Positions 19,030 through 26,485 are shown, counted from the first letter of the stretch. The stretch: DNA of 64,000 nt from Pseudoalteromonas sp. UG3-2 (GCF_037120705.1 NZ_JAWLJU010000002.1:1116001-1180000); one strand, 5' to 3'. A program made the numbers and translations. The notes: generated by a model not told the origin, from the letters alone.

Positions 19030-19635
19030 TTATAGTGAACCTTCGTTCTCAGATAGGAACTTAGCAACGCCTTCTGGGCTTGCGTCCATACCTGCTTTAC
19101 CTTCAGTCCAACCAGCAGGACATACTTCGCCGTGCTCTTCGTGGAATGCTAGTGCGTCAACCATGCGAAGCATTTCGTCGATGTTACGACCTAGTGGAAG
19201 GTCATTAACTACTTGGTGACGAACATCGCCTTCAGCGTCGATTAGGAATGAACCACGGAAAGCAACGCCAGCTTCTGGGTGCTCTACGTCGTACGCTTGA
19301 CAGATTTCGTGTTTAACGTCAGCAACTAGATCGTATTTAACTGGGCCAATACCACCTTCGTTTACTGGAGTGTTACGCCAAGCGTTGTGTGAGAACTGAG
19401 AGTCGATTGATACACCGATAACCTCAACGCCACGCTTTTGGAACTCTTCATAACGCTTATCAAATGCAATTAGCTCAGAAGGACAAACGAACGTGAAGTC
19501 TAGTGGGTAAAAGAAAATAACCGCTTTTTTACCTTTAATACGCTCGTGCAGGTTGTAGCTGTCTACGATTTCACCGTTACCAAGTACTGCTGCTGCTGTA
19601 AAGTCTGGTGCCTTGCGGCCTACTAATACACCCAT
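19030..19635 (-). CDS. 2-Cys peroxiredoxin (AhpC/Prx1 type)
   Basis: The 201-residue thiol peroxidase reduces hydrogen peroxide and organic peroxides. The peroxidatic cysteine is in 'FTFVCPSE' (about residue 50) and the resolving cysteine in 'GEVCPAGW' (about 170). A 'GGIG' element is present, while the C-terminal YF motif of over-oxidation-sensitive eukaryotic enzymes is missing, so it should be a robust bacterial type. The start is the ATG at 19635 with a GGAG site; a TTG four codons upstream was rejected. No ahpF or oxyR lies next to it. Confidence 0.92.
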   Translation of the reverse strand: MGVLVGRKAPDFTAAAVLGNGEIVDSYNLHERIKGKKAVIFFYPLDFTFVCPSELIAFDKRYEEFQKRGVEVIGVSIDSQFSHNAWRNTPVNEGGIGPVKYDLVADVKHEICQAYDVEHPEAGVAFRGSFLIDAEGDVRHQVVNDLPLGRNIDEMLRMVDALAFHEEHGEVCPAGWTEGKAGMDASPEGVAKFLSENEGSL

Positions 19636-19885
19636 TTTTATCTCCAATAGTTAGGTTTATTTCCAATCTTGTTTTATGTTCATCAAAGACACAAAACATT
19701 GATGTTCAAGATATGGTGATACTGGCTATAAAATACAACCCTGAAAAAAGCATTTTCCAAAGCAAATTTCACCAGTGCAAAAACTGCGTTTAGTTTATTG
19801 GGCTAGCGCCACAATTGACAATCGAATTAAGCGATAGCACTAATCTATATTTTCGATGATACGGTTAAGTAGCTAGATTAGGATC

Positions 19886-19913
19886 AAAAAAGGCTTCCTG
19901 AGGAAGCCTTTTG
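19886..19913 (-). terminator. fadR terminator
   Basis: On the minus strand an AAGGCTTCC / GGAAGCCTT type stem is followed by TTTTTTG, directly past the fadR stop. Confidence 0.82.
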
Positions 19914-19921
19914 TGGGATGT

Positions 19922-20635
19922 TTAATCCATGATGTCTTCGGGCATATCGCCACGTATTTGTTGCCAGATTTCACCTGACTGATGACCGTATTTACGCATT
20001 AAGGAAATGGCACCATCGTGCTCACGATTTTCTGCCAATGCCGTTAAGTCGATGTAAAACTGTCGTGCCAACTCTCGCGTTCTTGGATCGGAGAAGTAAT
20101 GACAACCAATTTTCGAATACAGACCGCGAAAACCGTTTAAAATAAGCACATAAATTTTATTTTGCCCGGCTCCTGCCAGTTCATGGTGAACTTGGTAGTC
20201 GTAATCAGCAAACGCTTCGGCGGTGTCTTCAAGCTCTGCGTGTTTAGATAAAATATCAATCACGCGCTGTGGGTTTAGCTTAATCGCTGCACGGGTATAA
20301 ATAGCACTGATGTTCGTGCGAGCGGATAACAGCTGATCGGTAAGCTCTGGCATTTTATCTTCATCTAATCGTGCCAATGCTTCCAAAATATTGAGCCCTG
20401 AGGTTTCCCAGAAGTTATTCACTCGGGTCGGTTTACCATGTTGAATGGTTAACCAGCCGTCACGCGCTAAACGCTGTAGCACTTCACGTAAGGTAGTTCT
20501 GGTTACACCGATGAGTTCAGAAAGCTCGCGCTCAGCAGGTAGGATAGACCCCGGAGGGAATTCGCCGTTCCAAATTGACTCAACAATATATTCTTCAGCA
20601 AATCCAGCTGGGCTCTTGGCTTTGAAAATTCTCAT
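19922..20635 (-). CDS. fadR: Fatty acid metabolism regulator FadR
   Basis: The 237-residue GntR-family regulator represses fatty acid degradation and activates unsaturated fatty acid synthesis, released by long-chain acyl-CoA. The N-terminal winged helix ('[20 protein letters not shown]', about residues 34-53) is nearly identical to E. coli FadR, including the recognition helix, and the C-terminal FadR acyl-CoA domain is full length. The opening '[17 protein letters not shown]' fixes the start. In E. coli its neighbours are nhaB and dsbB; here nhaB is missing. Confidence 0.95.
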   Translation of the reverse strand: MRIFKAKSPAGFAEEYIVESIWNGEFPPGSILPAERELSELIGVTRTTLREVLQRLARDGWLTIQHGKPTRVNNFWETSGLNILEALARLDEDKMPELTDQLLSARTNISAIYTRAAIKLNPQRVIDILSKHAELEDTAEAFADYDYQVHHELAGAGQNKIYVLILNGFRGLYSKIGCHYFSDPRTRELARQFYIDLTALAENREHDGAISLMRKYGHQSGEIWQQIRGDMPEDIMD

Positions 20636-21057
20636 CTCACACCACTTTATTATTACATCAATGCCTTTATTGGCAGTTTGTGCTTGTTAATCCACTGATT
20701 GTACCAGATGAAGCTCAACTAACAAGCCACAAATCCACTCAGTGTGGTTGTGATCATACACACCAAAGGTGAGATTATTACACCCCGTAAGGTTGTACCT
20801 ACTCCTATAAAGGGGGTTTGAATAGTGAAGAGCCATTTATCTTTATCGTTTAATGATAATTTAGCAATAAGTGGTTCAGCCTCATTGTTTCAATATGCTG
20901 GGAGAGGCTAGAACTGAATCTATTTAGAGCGAGGCCACAATAGCCTTGTTCTATTGCAACAAGTAGCCTTCGTTGAGCTTGATGGCCGCTTATATGCCAA
21001 TTTGAGCTATTAAGTTATTACATTAAAGACTTATAAAGCCAATATAACTGAGATTGA
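20636..21057. other. Non-coding gap upstream of fadR
   Basis: No gene was found in this stretch. It should contain the fadR promoter near 20640-20800 (AT-rich, with a GGTGTGTATGATCA-like minus-strand stretch near 20750-20770). The rest looks like flanking DNA of the cassette region. Confidence 0.3.
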
Positions 21058-21187
21058 ACCTAACTCCTATTTAGACATAAATGAGTTAGAGATGAGGGAA
21101 AGCAGAGTGCCAGAAGCAGACTATGGTAGCGCCGCGCTCTGCGGCAAATTTGGAGCGCAGCTGAAAATTTTTCCGGCAAGAGCGCTT
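21058..21187 (-). repeat. Possible degenerate attC / hairpin after the 21206 gene
   Basis: An imperfect inverted repeat (21131-21150 against 21166-21187, sharing GCGCTCT and AAATTT blocks) lies directly after the stop of the 21206-22057 gene. A GTTAGGT 7-mer on the minus strand (21058-21064) matches the integron core GTTRRRY exactly. The two arms do not reach the core box, so this is only a weak attC candidate; a terminator is the alternative. Confidence 0.3.
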
Positions 21188-21205
21188 TGTCAAAGGGCCT
21201 TTGAC

Positions 21206-22057
21206 TCATAATCTTGCAGCCCTCTTTAGGGTCTTATATAAAAGATTAGAGTCAGCACCAAGCTGCTTCAACTTAAATGGCTTTTTTGCATTCTTAGTTA
21301 TTAGCCAAACTTCTGGTATTCGATTGCCTTTGTGGAACTCATCACTAATGACAACATCCTCAATATCGACTAATGGAATATTTCTTTTGGTGAAAGGATA
21401 AACCACCTTAATATTATTGCCAGTGATTTTGACGCCCGCTGCGGTTACTAGGTATTCATAGATGATAAAGACAACCAGAACGCTCATCGCACCATAGCCT
21501 AATAGGGGATTTCCATTTTCCCCTACATACAGCCCTAATGCAGAAAATCCGATTACACAGGCCAAATAAAACAAATGGTAAAGCGGCCCTTTATAGAAGC
21601 TGGACTGGTCAAGATCTTTGTCTTGCGCACCAGCCTTTTCATTTAATACTTCACGGAGCATCTCAAACCCCAGTAATTGATATTCAACTCTAAGCAATTC
21701 TTTGTTGTCGGTGCCCAGCAGATCTAGACGCTGTCTATACGGTCTCTCTTTTACTATATGGATTTTCCCCCAAGCAATTAGTCCTTTCTCTTTTCCGATG
21801 TGTATATACCAAACTCCGTCATCATCAACTGCAACGTCTGCGAATGGTAGCTTTTTTAAAGTGCGCCATGTAAGAATTGAAAAGAACCCAAAGACTACTG
21901 TACACATTGCCGTAGTCATGAGTGTGCCATTTGGATTTCCTTCGTTCTCGTCAGGAAGGAAGGGCAAAGAAAATCCTAGCGCCAAAAATGCTATAAAAAC
22001 TACTAAGCATACTTTCACTAATGTGATGTAGTTTTTGTCGAGCTTGAATTCTTGCAT
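21206..22057 (-). CDS. Membrane protein of unknown function (cassette-like gene)
   Basis: The 283-residue protein has two pairs of hydrophobic segments (about residues 14-35 and 47-65, then about 160-180 and 190-212) with soluble parts between and after them. The soluble parts resemble bacterial PH-like fold segments ('DGVWYIHIGKEKGLIAWGKI' and 'VKITGNNIKVVYPFTKRNIP'), each following a membrane pair, which suggests an internal duplication. The start is the ATG at 22057 with a GGGAAG site; a TTG 13 codons upstream is in the repeat. No family was recognised with certainty. An attC-like site lies immediately upstream. Confidence 0.65.
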   Translation of the reverse strand: MQEFKLDKNYITLVKVCLVVFIAFLALGFSLPFLPDENEGNPNGTLMTTAMCTVVFGFFSILTWRTLKKLPFADVAVDDDGVWYIHIGKEKGLIAWGKIHIVKERPYRQRLDLLGTDNKELLRVEYQLLGFEMLREVLNEKAGAQDKDLDQSSFYKGPLYHLFYLACVIGFSALGLYVGENGNPLLGYGAMSVLVVFIIYEYLVTAAGVKITGNNIKVVYPFTKRNIPLVDIEDVVISDEFHKGNRIPEVWLITKNAKKPFKLKQLGADSNLLYKTLKRAARL

Positions 22058-22072
22058 GAGCTTCCCGCTGCC

Positions 22073-22173
22073 CTCTAACTCCAAGTTAAGAAGCAATAAA
22101 ATAGCTGGCTAAAATTAGCGACGAAGGAGCAAAAGCCAACTGTTTTTTGTCCTTTCAAACGACTTGCTAGTTT
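22073..22173 (-). repeat. attC-like integron recombination site
   Basis: About 100 bp forms an imperfect dyad along its full length: the arm opening AACTCCAAGTTAAG matches the complement of the other arm (AACTAGCAAGTCG...), meeting at AGCTGGCT / AGCCAACT around a 23-nt centre. The minus-strand right end is CTTAACTTGGAGTTAG, close to the classical attC ending (GCTTAACTC..GCGTTAG). It starts within the stop codon of the gene ending at 22167 and ends just before the next gene, the position expected for attC. Confidence 0.6.
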
Positions 22174-22970
22174 TGACTAAAATTAAACATCCTGCCAACT
22201 TCTTTATCAAAGCTAGCCGCTTCATTCTCTTCTGCCCATTTTATTTCCCTTTCACGTTGCTCAATTATGAGGTTTTCATCTCTCAACTGATTAATTACTT
22301 CTTCTTCAGTATTAGCAACTAAAAATTCAGGGTTTAATTCACAAGAATAAGTCTTTATATTTTCACTGAGCATATATGCTCTTGCCCACTCTTGAAAAAA
22401 GTCATTAGCAACGCCTTCGTTCTCCATAATCAATGTGGACTCTCTACAATCAGTTGAATTCTGGGAAAAATTGAAAGAACCACCAATAACTGTTTTTGGT
22501 AATATTTTAGTAATAACACCTTTATCCTCATTTACATTACACAGAACGAGGAACTTGTAATGAAGTAAACTTTTTTTGTCCGGGCCAGATTGATCCCTGC
22601 CAAAAACTCTTACCGAGTCTTGATTGATGCTATCTAATGGCAACGCTGTAAGGTGAAAGTCTGATGGTAATACATTAACGTTAAAACTTAGTGGGTTGAT
22701 ATCACCGTATAACTTCGATTGCTTCAATTTGTATTTTGAAGCTTCGCTCTTATCTATAACGATAGAAGAACCATATTTTAATTTTTTTAAAGCCGCTAAT
22801 ATTTTATTGTTAAATAACCAGGGGCAGCAACCTATAACTGCATTACTGTTTAAAATCAGATCGACGATAACATCTTCATTTGAATCAAAATATGCTTTTA
22901 TTCCCCCGTGACTCTCAATTGATTGAGATCTATTTTCAAACAGTAAATTTAGATTTGTTTTTTTATTCAT
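22167..22970 (-). CDS. PLD-like (HKD superfamily) protein, cassette-borne
   Basis: The 267-residue protein has one phospholipase-D-like domain. The first half carries the typical strand-helix ('VDLILNSNAVIGCCPWLF', about residues 35-52), and the second has 'HYKFLVL' (about 137-143) and 'GGSFNFSQNSTDCRES' (about 163-178), matching the HxK and GSxN elements of HKD nucleases. The Asp of the HxKxxxxD motif is not at the usual place (a Cys is), so activity is uncertain. The C-terminus is a charged helix. The gene is AT-rich compared with its core neighbours and is bracketed by attC-like sites; a role in defence or nucleic-acid cleavage is possible but not shown. Confidence 0.72.
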   Translation of the reverse strand: MNKKTNLNLLFENRSQSIESHGGIKAYFDSNEDVIVDLILNSNAVIGCCPWLFNNKILAALKKLKYGSSIVIDKSEASKYKLKQSKLYGDINPLSFNVNVLPSDFHLTALPLDSINQDSVRVFGRDQSGPDKKSLLHYKFLVLCNVNEDKGVITKILPKTVIGGSFNFSQNSTDCRESTLIMENEGVANDFFQEWARAYMLSENIKTYSCELNPEFLVANTEEEVINQLRDENLIIEQREREIKWAEENEAASFDKEVGRMFNFSQN

Positions 22971-22996
22971 AACTTACAGGCCAGAGTTGATTGAAA

Positions 22997-23119
22997 AGCT
23001 AACGCCCTGCTATGGGGTGAGCAACGTAACACCTATGCCGCCTACCACCTTAATCACTAAAATCAACGCATAGTAAAAATGCCACGCGTTGCAAATTCCA
23101 TTTGAGCCGTTTGTTATAC
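22997..23119 (-). repeat. attC site (VCR-like)
   Basis: Read on the minus strand, this 123-bp element opens with GTATAACAAACGGCTCAA, continues with GCAACGCGTGGC, and closes with GTTACGTTGCTCACCCC...AGGGCGTTAGC. The opening, the GCAACGCGTGGC block and the GGGCGTTAG end are those of Vibrio-type (VCR) attC sites. The ends pair with each other (TAACAAACG with CGTTA; GCAACG with CGTTGC). It begins 2 nt after the stop of the 95-codon gene and ends 27 nt before the next ATG, which is classical cassette organisation. Confidence 0.82.
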
Positions 23120-23121
23120 GT

Positions 23122-23409
23122 TCACTCGTAAAGCTTTTCCGTTGCTTTTTTTAGGTCTGCTTTCGGTAAGAACTGATCAGATATGGTTAAAATAGAATGA
23201 ATATTATTGCGTAACTTATCGAGTTCAATATTTCCCGGGTTTATTGCTGTTTGCAACAAATGAATGGCCATATCAGCTAATAGAACACGCTGCTTTTCAA
23301 GCCATTCCTTATCGTCTTTAGTTGCGGGATTAGCCAAATAATTAGCTTCTACCAGACTATGCAATTCCCAGCTTGTTTTAATCAAATCTTCGCGTTCAAA
23401 ATTATTCAA
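23122..23409 (-). CDS. Small cassette protein of unknown function (TTG start)
   Basis: The 95-residue helical, acidic protein ('NNFEREDLIKTSWELHSLVE' near the start) matches no family known to me. The stop codon is 2 nt from a VCR-like attC, as in integron gene cassettes. An upstream in-frame stop forces the start to TTG at 23409 or later, and there is no clear ribosome site, so the N-terminus is uncertain. No membrane segment or signal peptide is seen. Confidence 0.6.
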   Translation of the reverse strand: MNNFEREDLIKTSWELHSLVEANYLANPATKDDKEWLEKQRVLLADMAIHLLQTAINPGNIELDKLRNNIHSILTISDQFLPKADLKKATEKLYE

Positions 23410-23427
23410 TGTTGATTAGTCCATAAT

Positions 23428-23480
23428 GTATAACAATTTAATATCGAGCGATTGGGGCATTTGTCTGCCACAATCTGTTT
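23428..23480 (-). repeat. Hairpin next to a GTTATAC box, possible cassette junction
   Basis: A 10-bp stem with one mismatch (GATTGGGGCA / TGCCACAATC, 6-nt loop; 23450-23475), extended by AGCG / CGCT, lies beside a GTTATAC box (minus strand, 23428-23434). The same heptamer opens the strong attC at 23113-23119. This could be a shortened attC upstream of the 95-codon gene, but the second core box is not convincing. Confidence 0.3.
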
Positions 23481-23596
23481 CGCTTTTGTCCTATGACCAT
23501 TGATAGCAAATTTAGGAAGTGTTTACCAGCATTGAAGTTACGAAGCATTACTCTGAACGTGTACACGGCAAAAACGATCCAATTTGTTGTTTTCTG

Positions 23597-23767
23597 CTAT
23601 AGAAGAGACATAATAATACGATGTATAGATACACCCGCTGCAGCTAGCTCAAGGAGAACTCGTTCACCATTTCTAGACCACATCGCGAGTTTATGCTGAC
23701 TAAGCAATATACGCTCAGAAGCGTTGATACATTCCTTAAGTGAATGACGTCCTATATTCATTTTCAT
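23597..23767 (-). CDS. Doubtful small ORF
   Basis: A 56-codon ORF from an ATG at 23767 (opening 'MKMNIGRHSLKECINASE') is the only same-strand candidate between the cassette gene and the cupin gene. It has no clear ribosome site, and an opposite-strand ORF of similar size covers it. It may be a fragment of a lost gene. I do not recognise it. Confidence 0.25.
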   Translation of the reverse strand: MKMNIGRHSLKECINASERILLSQHKLAMWSRNGERVLLELAAAGVSIHRIIMSLL

Positions 23768-23826
23768 GGTAAGTGTCACTTAGCTTCTTCGAGCAATTAG
23801 GTTGCACTATTCAATTGCAGTGCGTC

Positions 23827-24060
23827 TTAAACACTGCCTTGTGATTCAACCACTAAAATTCTGGCTTCTCCTTTCGGGTGAGCAACATGCTCAGTGCCAA
23901 CCGTTGCATAAAAAATGTCGCCTGCTTCTGATAAATGTGAATGCTCCACGCCATTTTCCTTATAGAACATTTCAACCATGCCATCTAACACCACAAAAAC
24001 CTCTTCGCCATCATTGGTATGCCATTGATAAGGTTGACTAGTCCATCGTTGTGATACCAT
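23827..24060 (-). CDS. Small cupin-domain protein
   Basis: The 77-residue protein is one cupin barrel. It shows the first motif around 'WHTNDGEEVFVVLDGMVEM' (about residues 13-31) and the second around 'AGDIFYATVGTEHVAHP' (about 46-62), so the metal-ligand histidines and glutamate are present. Cupins of this type are small enzymes or sensors; the substrate is unknown. An in-frame stop lies directly upstream of the ATG, and family members are often longer at the N-terminus, so loss of a few N-terminal strands is possible. Confidence 0.72.
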   Translation of the reverse strand: MVSQRWTSQPYQWHTNDGEEVFVVLDGMVEMFYKENGVEHSHLSEAGDIFYATVGTEHVAHPKGEARILVVESQGSV

Positions 24061-24359
24061 TCATATTGACAATGTCTTGCTCGCCCAAACCCGCTAAGCC
24101 GTAAATGTTTTACTTCTAATTACTCGCAAAGCTCTTTCCTATTCTGTTGATGTTTATTTCTGAGGAACTAGGGTTGCTTCGTGCGGCGATGAGCGCCTGC
24201 AGCTAGAAGCAAATTATAATCCTATAGTGATTCATTCTTTATTTGTAATGTGAAGCACTAGAACTCTTGCTTTTTCGGTTGTAAACGAGAATAACACCGC
24301 TGCGCTTGCTCTGATAGCAGCTGATAAAGCATAATAAGGCAAAAAAAGGGCTTCCAGTT
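24061..24359. other. Non-coding gap between cupin gene and dsbB
   Basis: No gene, repeat or terminator was recognised. Promoters for the divergent cupin gene and dsbB should lie here. Confidence 0.3.
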
Positions 24360-24875
24360 ATGCAAATTTCTACCTTCCATTTATCCCGACAGTCGTGGGG
24401 ATTACTTGCACTCAGTGCGGCGCTATTTGAAGCAACGGCACTGTATTTTCAGTATGGCATGGGCTTAGAGCCATGCATTATGTGTATATATCAGCGTTTT
24501 GCCATGCTGGGGATTTTCGCGGCCGGTTTAGTTGGCCTGTTGGCGCCACGCTCGTTTGTGGTGCGCTCTGTGGCATTTATCAGTTGGGGCGTAGGTAGTA
24601 TTTGGGGATACTTGTTAGCACGTGAACACATTGCCATGCAAACCACCACCGATCCGTTTGCGTTTACCTGTGATTTTGTGCCGAACTTTCCTGAATTTAT
24701 GCCATTACATGAATGGTTTCCGAGCTTTTTTGCGGCAACTGGCGACTGTGGCAACATTGATTGGTCGTTTATGGGGCTGTCTATGCCAGGCTGGATGGAG
24801 ATCATTTTTGCCGCCTACAGCGTAGTGTTTATTTTCTTTTTACTGTTCCACTTCACTAAACAAAAAGCGGTATAA
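24360..24875 (+). CDS. dsbB: Disulfide bond formation protein DsbB
   Basis: The 171-residue inner-membrane protein reoxidises DsbA with quinone. Four hydrophobic segments are visible. The first periplasmic loop carries the 'CIMC' pair (about residues 40-43) and the second loop carries the partner cysteines in 'FTCDF' and 'GDCGN' (about 98 and 123), the complete set for electron transfer. Length is close to E. coli DsbB (176). It is followed after 6 nt by a small membrane-protein gene. Confidence 0.95.
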   Translation: MQISTFHLSRQSWGLLALSAALFEATALYFQYGMGLEPCIMCIYQRFAMLGIFAAGLVGLLAPRSFVVRSVAFISWGVGSIWGYLLAREHIAMQTTTDPFAFTCDFVPNFPEFMPLHEWFPSFFAATGDCGNIDWSFMGLSMPGWMEIIFAAYSVVFIFFLLFHFTKQKAV

Positions 24876-24881
24876 AAAGTT

Positions 24882-25199
24882 ATGGTTTTCAGACTAAGTC
24901 AACTCACACAGCTTAATGGCCTTAAGCTAAGAGCAAAACAGCAAGTGCTGCAAATTGCACTGAGCTTACTCGATAGCAAAACTAAGGTCATTTTAAGAAT
25001 TGCCAAACTGTTGTTGCTCACACCTTTTTTCGCTTCTTTAGCCATATTTGAAGGGTGGGTACTGTTACCCGTGTTACTGGTAGCAGGCTTAGTCTACCCT
25101 TTGTTTACCACGCCTGTAGAAATCTTCTTTGCTAAGCCTAAGCTTGATGAAGCACTGCGGGAGTATGAAAATAACAATACGCTAAGCGAGCAAAGCTAA
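24882..25199 (+). CDS. Small two-helix membrane protein of unknown function
   Basis: The 105-residue protein has a hydrophobic region of two adjacent segments (about residues 43-82) between a basic N-terminal helix and an acidic tail. It starts 6 nt after dsbB and so is likely co-transcribed. I do not recognise the family; it resembles short conserved proteins of Alteromonadales. A role with DsbB is only suggested by position. Confidence 0.7.
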   Translation: MVFRLSQLTQLNGLKLRAKQQVLQIALSLLDSKTKVILRIAKLLLLTPFFASLAIFEGWVLLPVLLVAGLVYPLFTTPVEIFFAKPKLDEALREYENNNTLSEQS

Positions 25200-25210
25200 T
25201 TGCTCGCTTA
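25183..25210. terminator. Possible hairpin terminator at the end of the dsbB operon
   Basis: A perfect 10-bp stem (TAAGCGAGCA / TGCTCGCTTA, 8-nt loop) overlaps the stop of the 24882 gene and precedes the convergent comEA-like gene. The U-tract is poor on both strands. Confidence 0.5.
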
Positions 25211-25217
25211 CGGCGTT

Positions 25218-25520
25218 TTATACTTTAATTTTCCCCTCCAACTTAGCTAATGTCCCTTTACCAATACCTTTCACCTGCTGCAGCTCGGTTACCTGTTTAA
25301 AGCCTCCATGCTTTTTGCGGTACTCGATAATGGCGCCAGCTTTGTGATTACCAATACCTGGTAATGTCGCTAACATGCTAACGTCTGCAGTGTTGATATT
25401 GATAACGGCTTGCTGTGTTGCTACTGCCGCTGAGGTGGGTTTGGTGGGCTCGGCATGCACGCCTGCACTTAGTACAGACAATGTCAAAGCTAAAGCGGCT
25501 AATGTGGATTTAATGCTCAT
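25218..25520 (-). CDS. ComEA-family helix-hairpin-helix protein (YbaV-like)
   Basis: The 100-residue protein has a signal peptide (about residues 1-23, 'AGVHA' at the end) and a C-terminal double helix-hairpin-helix domain ('ININTADVSMLATLPGIG' then 'LQQVKGIGKGTLAKLEG'). ComEA proteins bind double-stranded DNA in the periplasm and pull it in during natural transformation. No other competence gene is near, and YbaV-like homologues are common in non-competent species, so the role is probable DNA binding only. Confidence 0.88.
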   Translation of the reverse strand: MSIKSTLAALALTLSVLSAGVHAEPTKPTSAAVATQQAVININTADVSMLATLPGIGNHKAGAIIEYRKKHGGFKQVTELQQVKGIGKGTLAKLEGKIKV

Positions 25521-25702
25521 ATAAACACTCCTTGTGTTGGATTATTCCTTGCCTGACGAGGTATTAAAATCAGCGCCAGACTGTCTAAATAAAGAACGAA
25601 AATTACACTTTGTCAAAGTCTGATTTTTGCATTTCTACACTTTAGTGTGTTAGCCATGCCCGAGCATTGCAATTAAGCTGACAATAGCAGGCTCGTTGAG
25701 TA

Positions 25703-25864
25703 ATACCAATCCGCATTAATACATGCTCAATTTGAGGGAGTAAATTTGACGCTAACTGCGTTAAAAATTTCTTATTTAGAACAACTAAATAGCAAAATTT
25801 TTGCCTTGTTATCGACAAAATTTACTTGCCTCAAGATAGATCTCTTAATTAAGCGAATTGGTAT
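25703..25864 (+). repeat. Miniature inverted-repeat element, copy 1 (upstream of yebG)
   Basis: The 162-bp element is bounded by ATACCAATCCGC(AT)TAAT at the left and the complement TTAATTAAGCGAATTGGTAT at the right, so the tips are imperfect inverted repeats. The centre can fold (ATTTCTTATTTAG / CTAAATAGCAAAATT). It is nearly identical to copy 2 at 26274 and shares its left half with copy 3 at 52303. It has no coding capacity. Confidence 0.8.
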
Positions 25865-25897
25865 AAAAATACTTGCTAAATAGTGGTAACAAGTTTA

Positions 25898-25913
25898 CTG
25901 TATATAAAAACAG
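25898..25913 (+). promoter_or_regulatory. yebG: LexA box in front of yebG
   Basis: CTGTATATAAAAACAG matches the gammaproteobacterial SOS box CTG-N10-CAG with the favoured alternating TA core, extended by TA and TG at the flanks. It lies 17 nt upstream of the yebG start and 33 nt after the repeat element. E. coli yebG is also LexA-regulated. Confidence 0.9.
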
Positions 25914-25930
25914 TGACAAGAGGATTAACC

Positions 25931-26239
25931 ATGGCCGTTATCACCAAATATGTTGTTGAGAGAAATGGAGTCGAGCGTATGACTTTTACATCGAAAAAAG
26001 AAGCAGATGCCTATGACAAAATGCTAGACGTAGCAGAAGCGCTTGAAGGCATGCTAGAAAAAGTCGATGTACCATTAAGCGATCAGCAAGTTGAGTCACT
26101 GGCACTAGAAATTGCCAAACAAAAAGATGATTTTCTGTCGGTGCTTAAAGGTGGTAAAGCCACCCCAAAAGGCAGTAGCAAAAGCAAAACTGACAGCGAG
26201 CAAAGTGAAGACAAGGTCACTAAAATAAAGCAAGCCTAA
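25931..26239 (+). CDS. yebG: SOS-inducible protein YebG
   Basis: The 102-residue protein matches YebG over its N-terminal half ('MAVITKYVVERNG', then 'FTSKKEADAYDKMLD', about residues 20-34) and ends in a low-complexity, charged tail. YebG is a DNA-damage-induced protein of unclear molecular role. The start at 25931 is chosen because it matches the family start, has an AGAGGA site and lies behind the LexA box; the frame opens 16 codons earlier, across the SOS box. The gene is bracketed by two directly repeated miniature elements. Confidence 0.92.
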   Translation: MAVITKYVVERNGVERMTFTSKKEADAYDKMLDVAEALEGMLEKVDVPLSDQQVESLALEIAKQKDDFLSVLKGGKATPKGSSKSKTDSEQSEDKVTKIKQA

Positions 26240-26273
26240 TACTAATGAATTTGCAATTAGTTGCATAATAATT

Positions 26274-26434
26274 ATACCAATCCGCATTAATACTTGCTCA
26301 ATTTGATGGAGTAAATTTGCCGCTAACTGCGTTAAAAATTTCTTATTTAGAACAACTAAATCGCAAAATTTTCGCCTTGTTATCGACAAAATTTTCTTGC
26401 CTCAAATAGACCACTTAATTAAGCGAATTGGTAT
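26274..26434 (+). repeat. Miniature inverted-repeat element, copy 2 (downstream of yebG)
   Basis: This 161-bp element is nearly identical to copy 1 (25703-25864) and in the same orientation, with only scattered differences. The two bracket yebG. Tips are ATACCAAT and ATTGGTAT. Confidence 0.8.
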
Positions 26435-26485
26435 AAGGCAAAGCAATGATGCCTATTTAATTAGTTTTTCAGCGATGCAAGAATG

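Noticed and set aside
20820-21000. Possible nhaB remnant
   Set aside because: All frames are interrupted by stops, and no membrane-protein-like stretch was found.
23493-23699. 68-codon plus-strand ORF in the cassette region
   Set aside because: It has no ribosome site and no recognisable family, and it runs against the direction of the surrounding genes.
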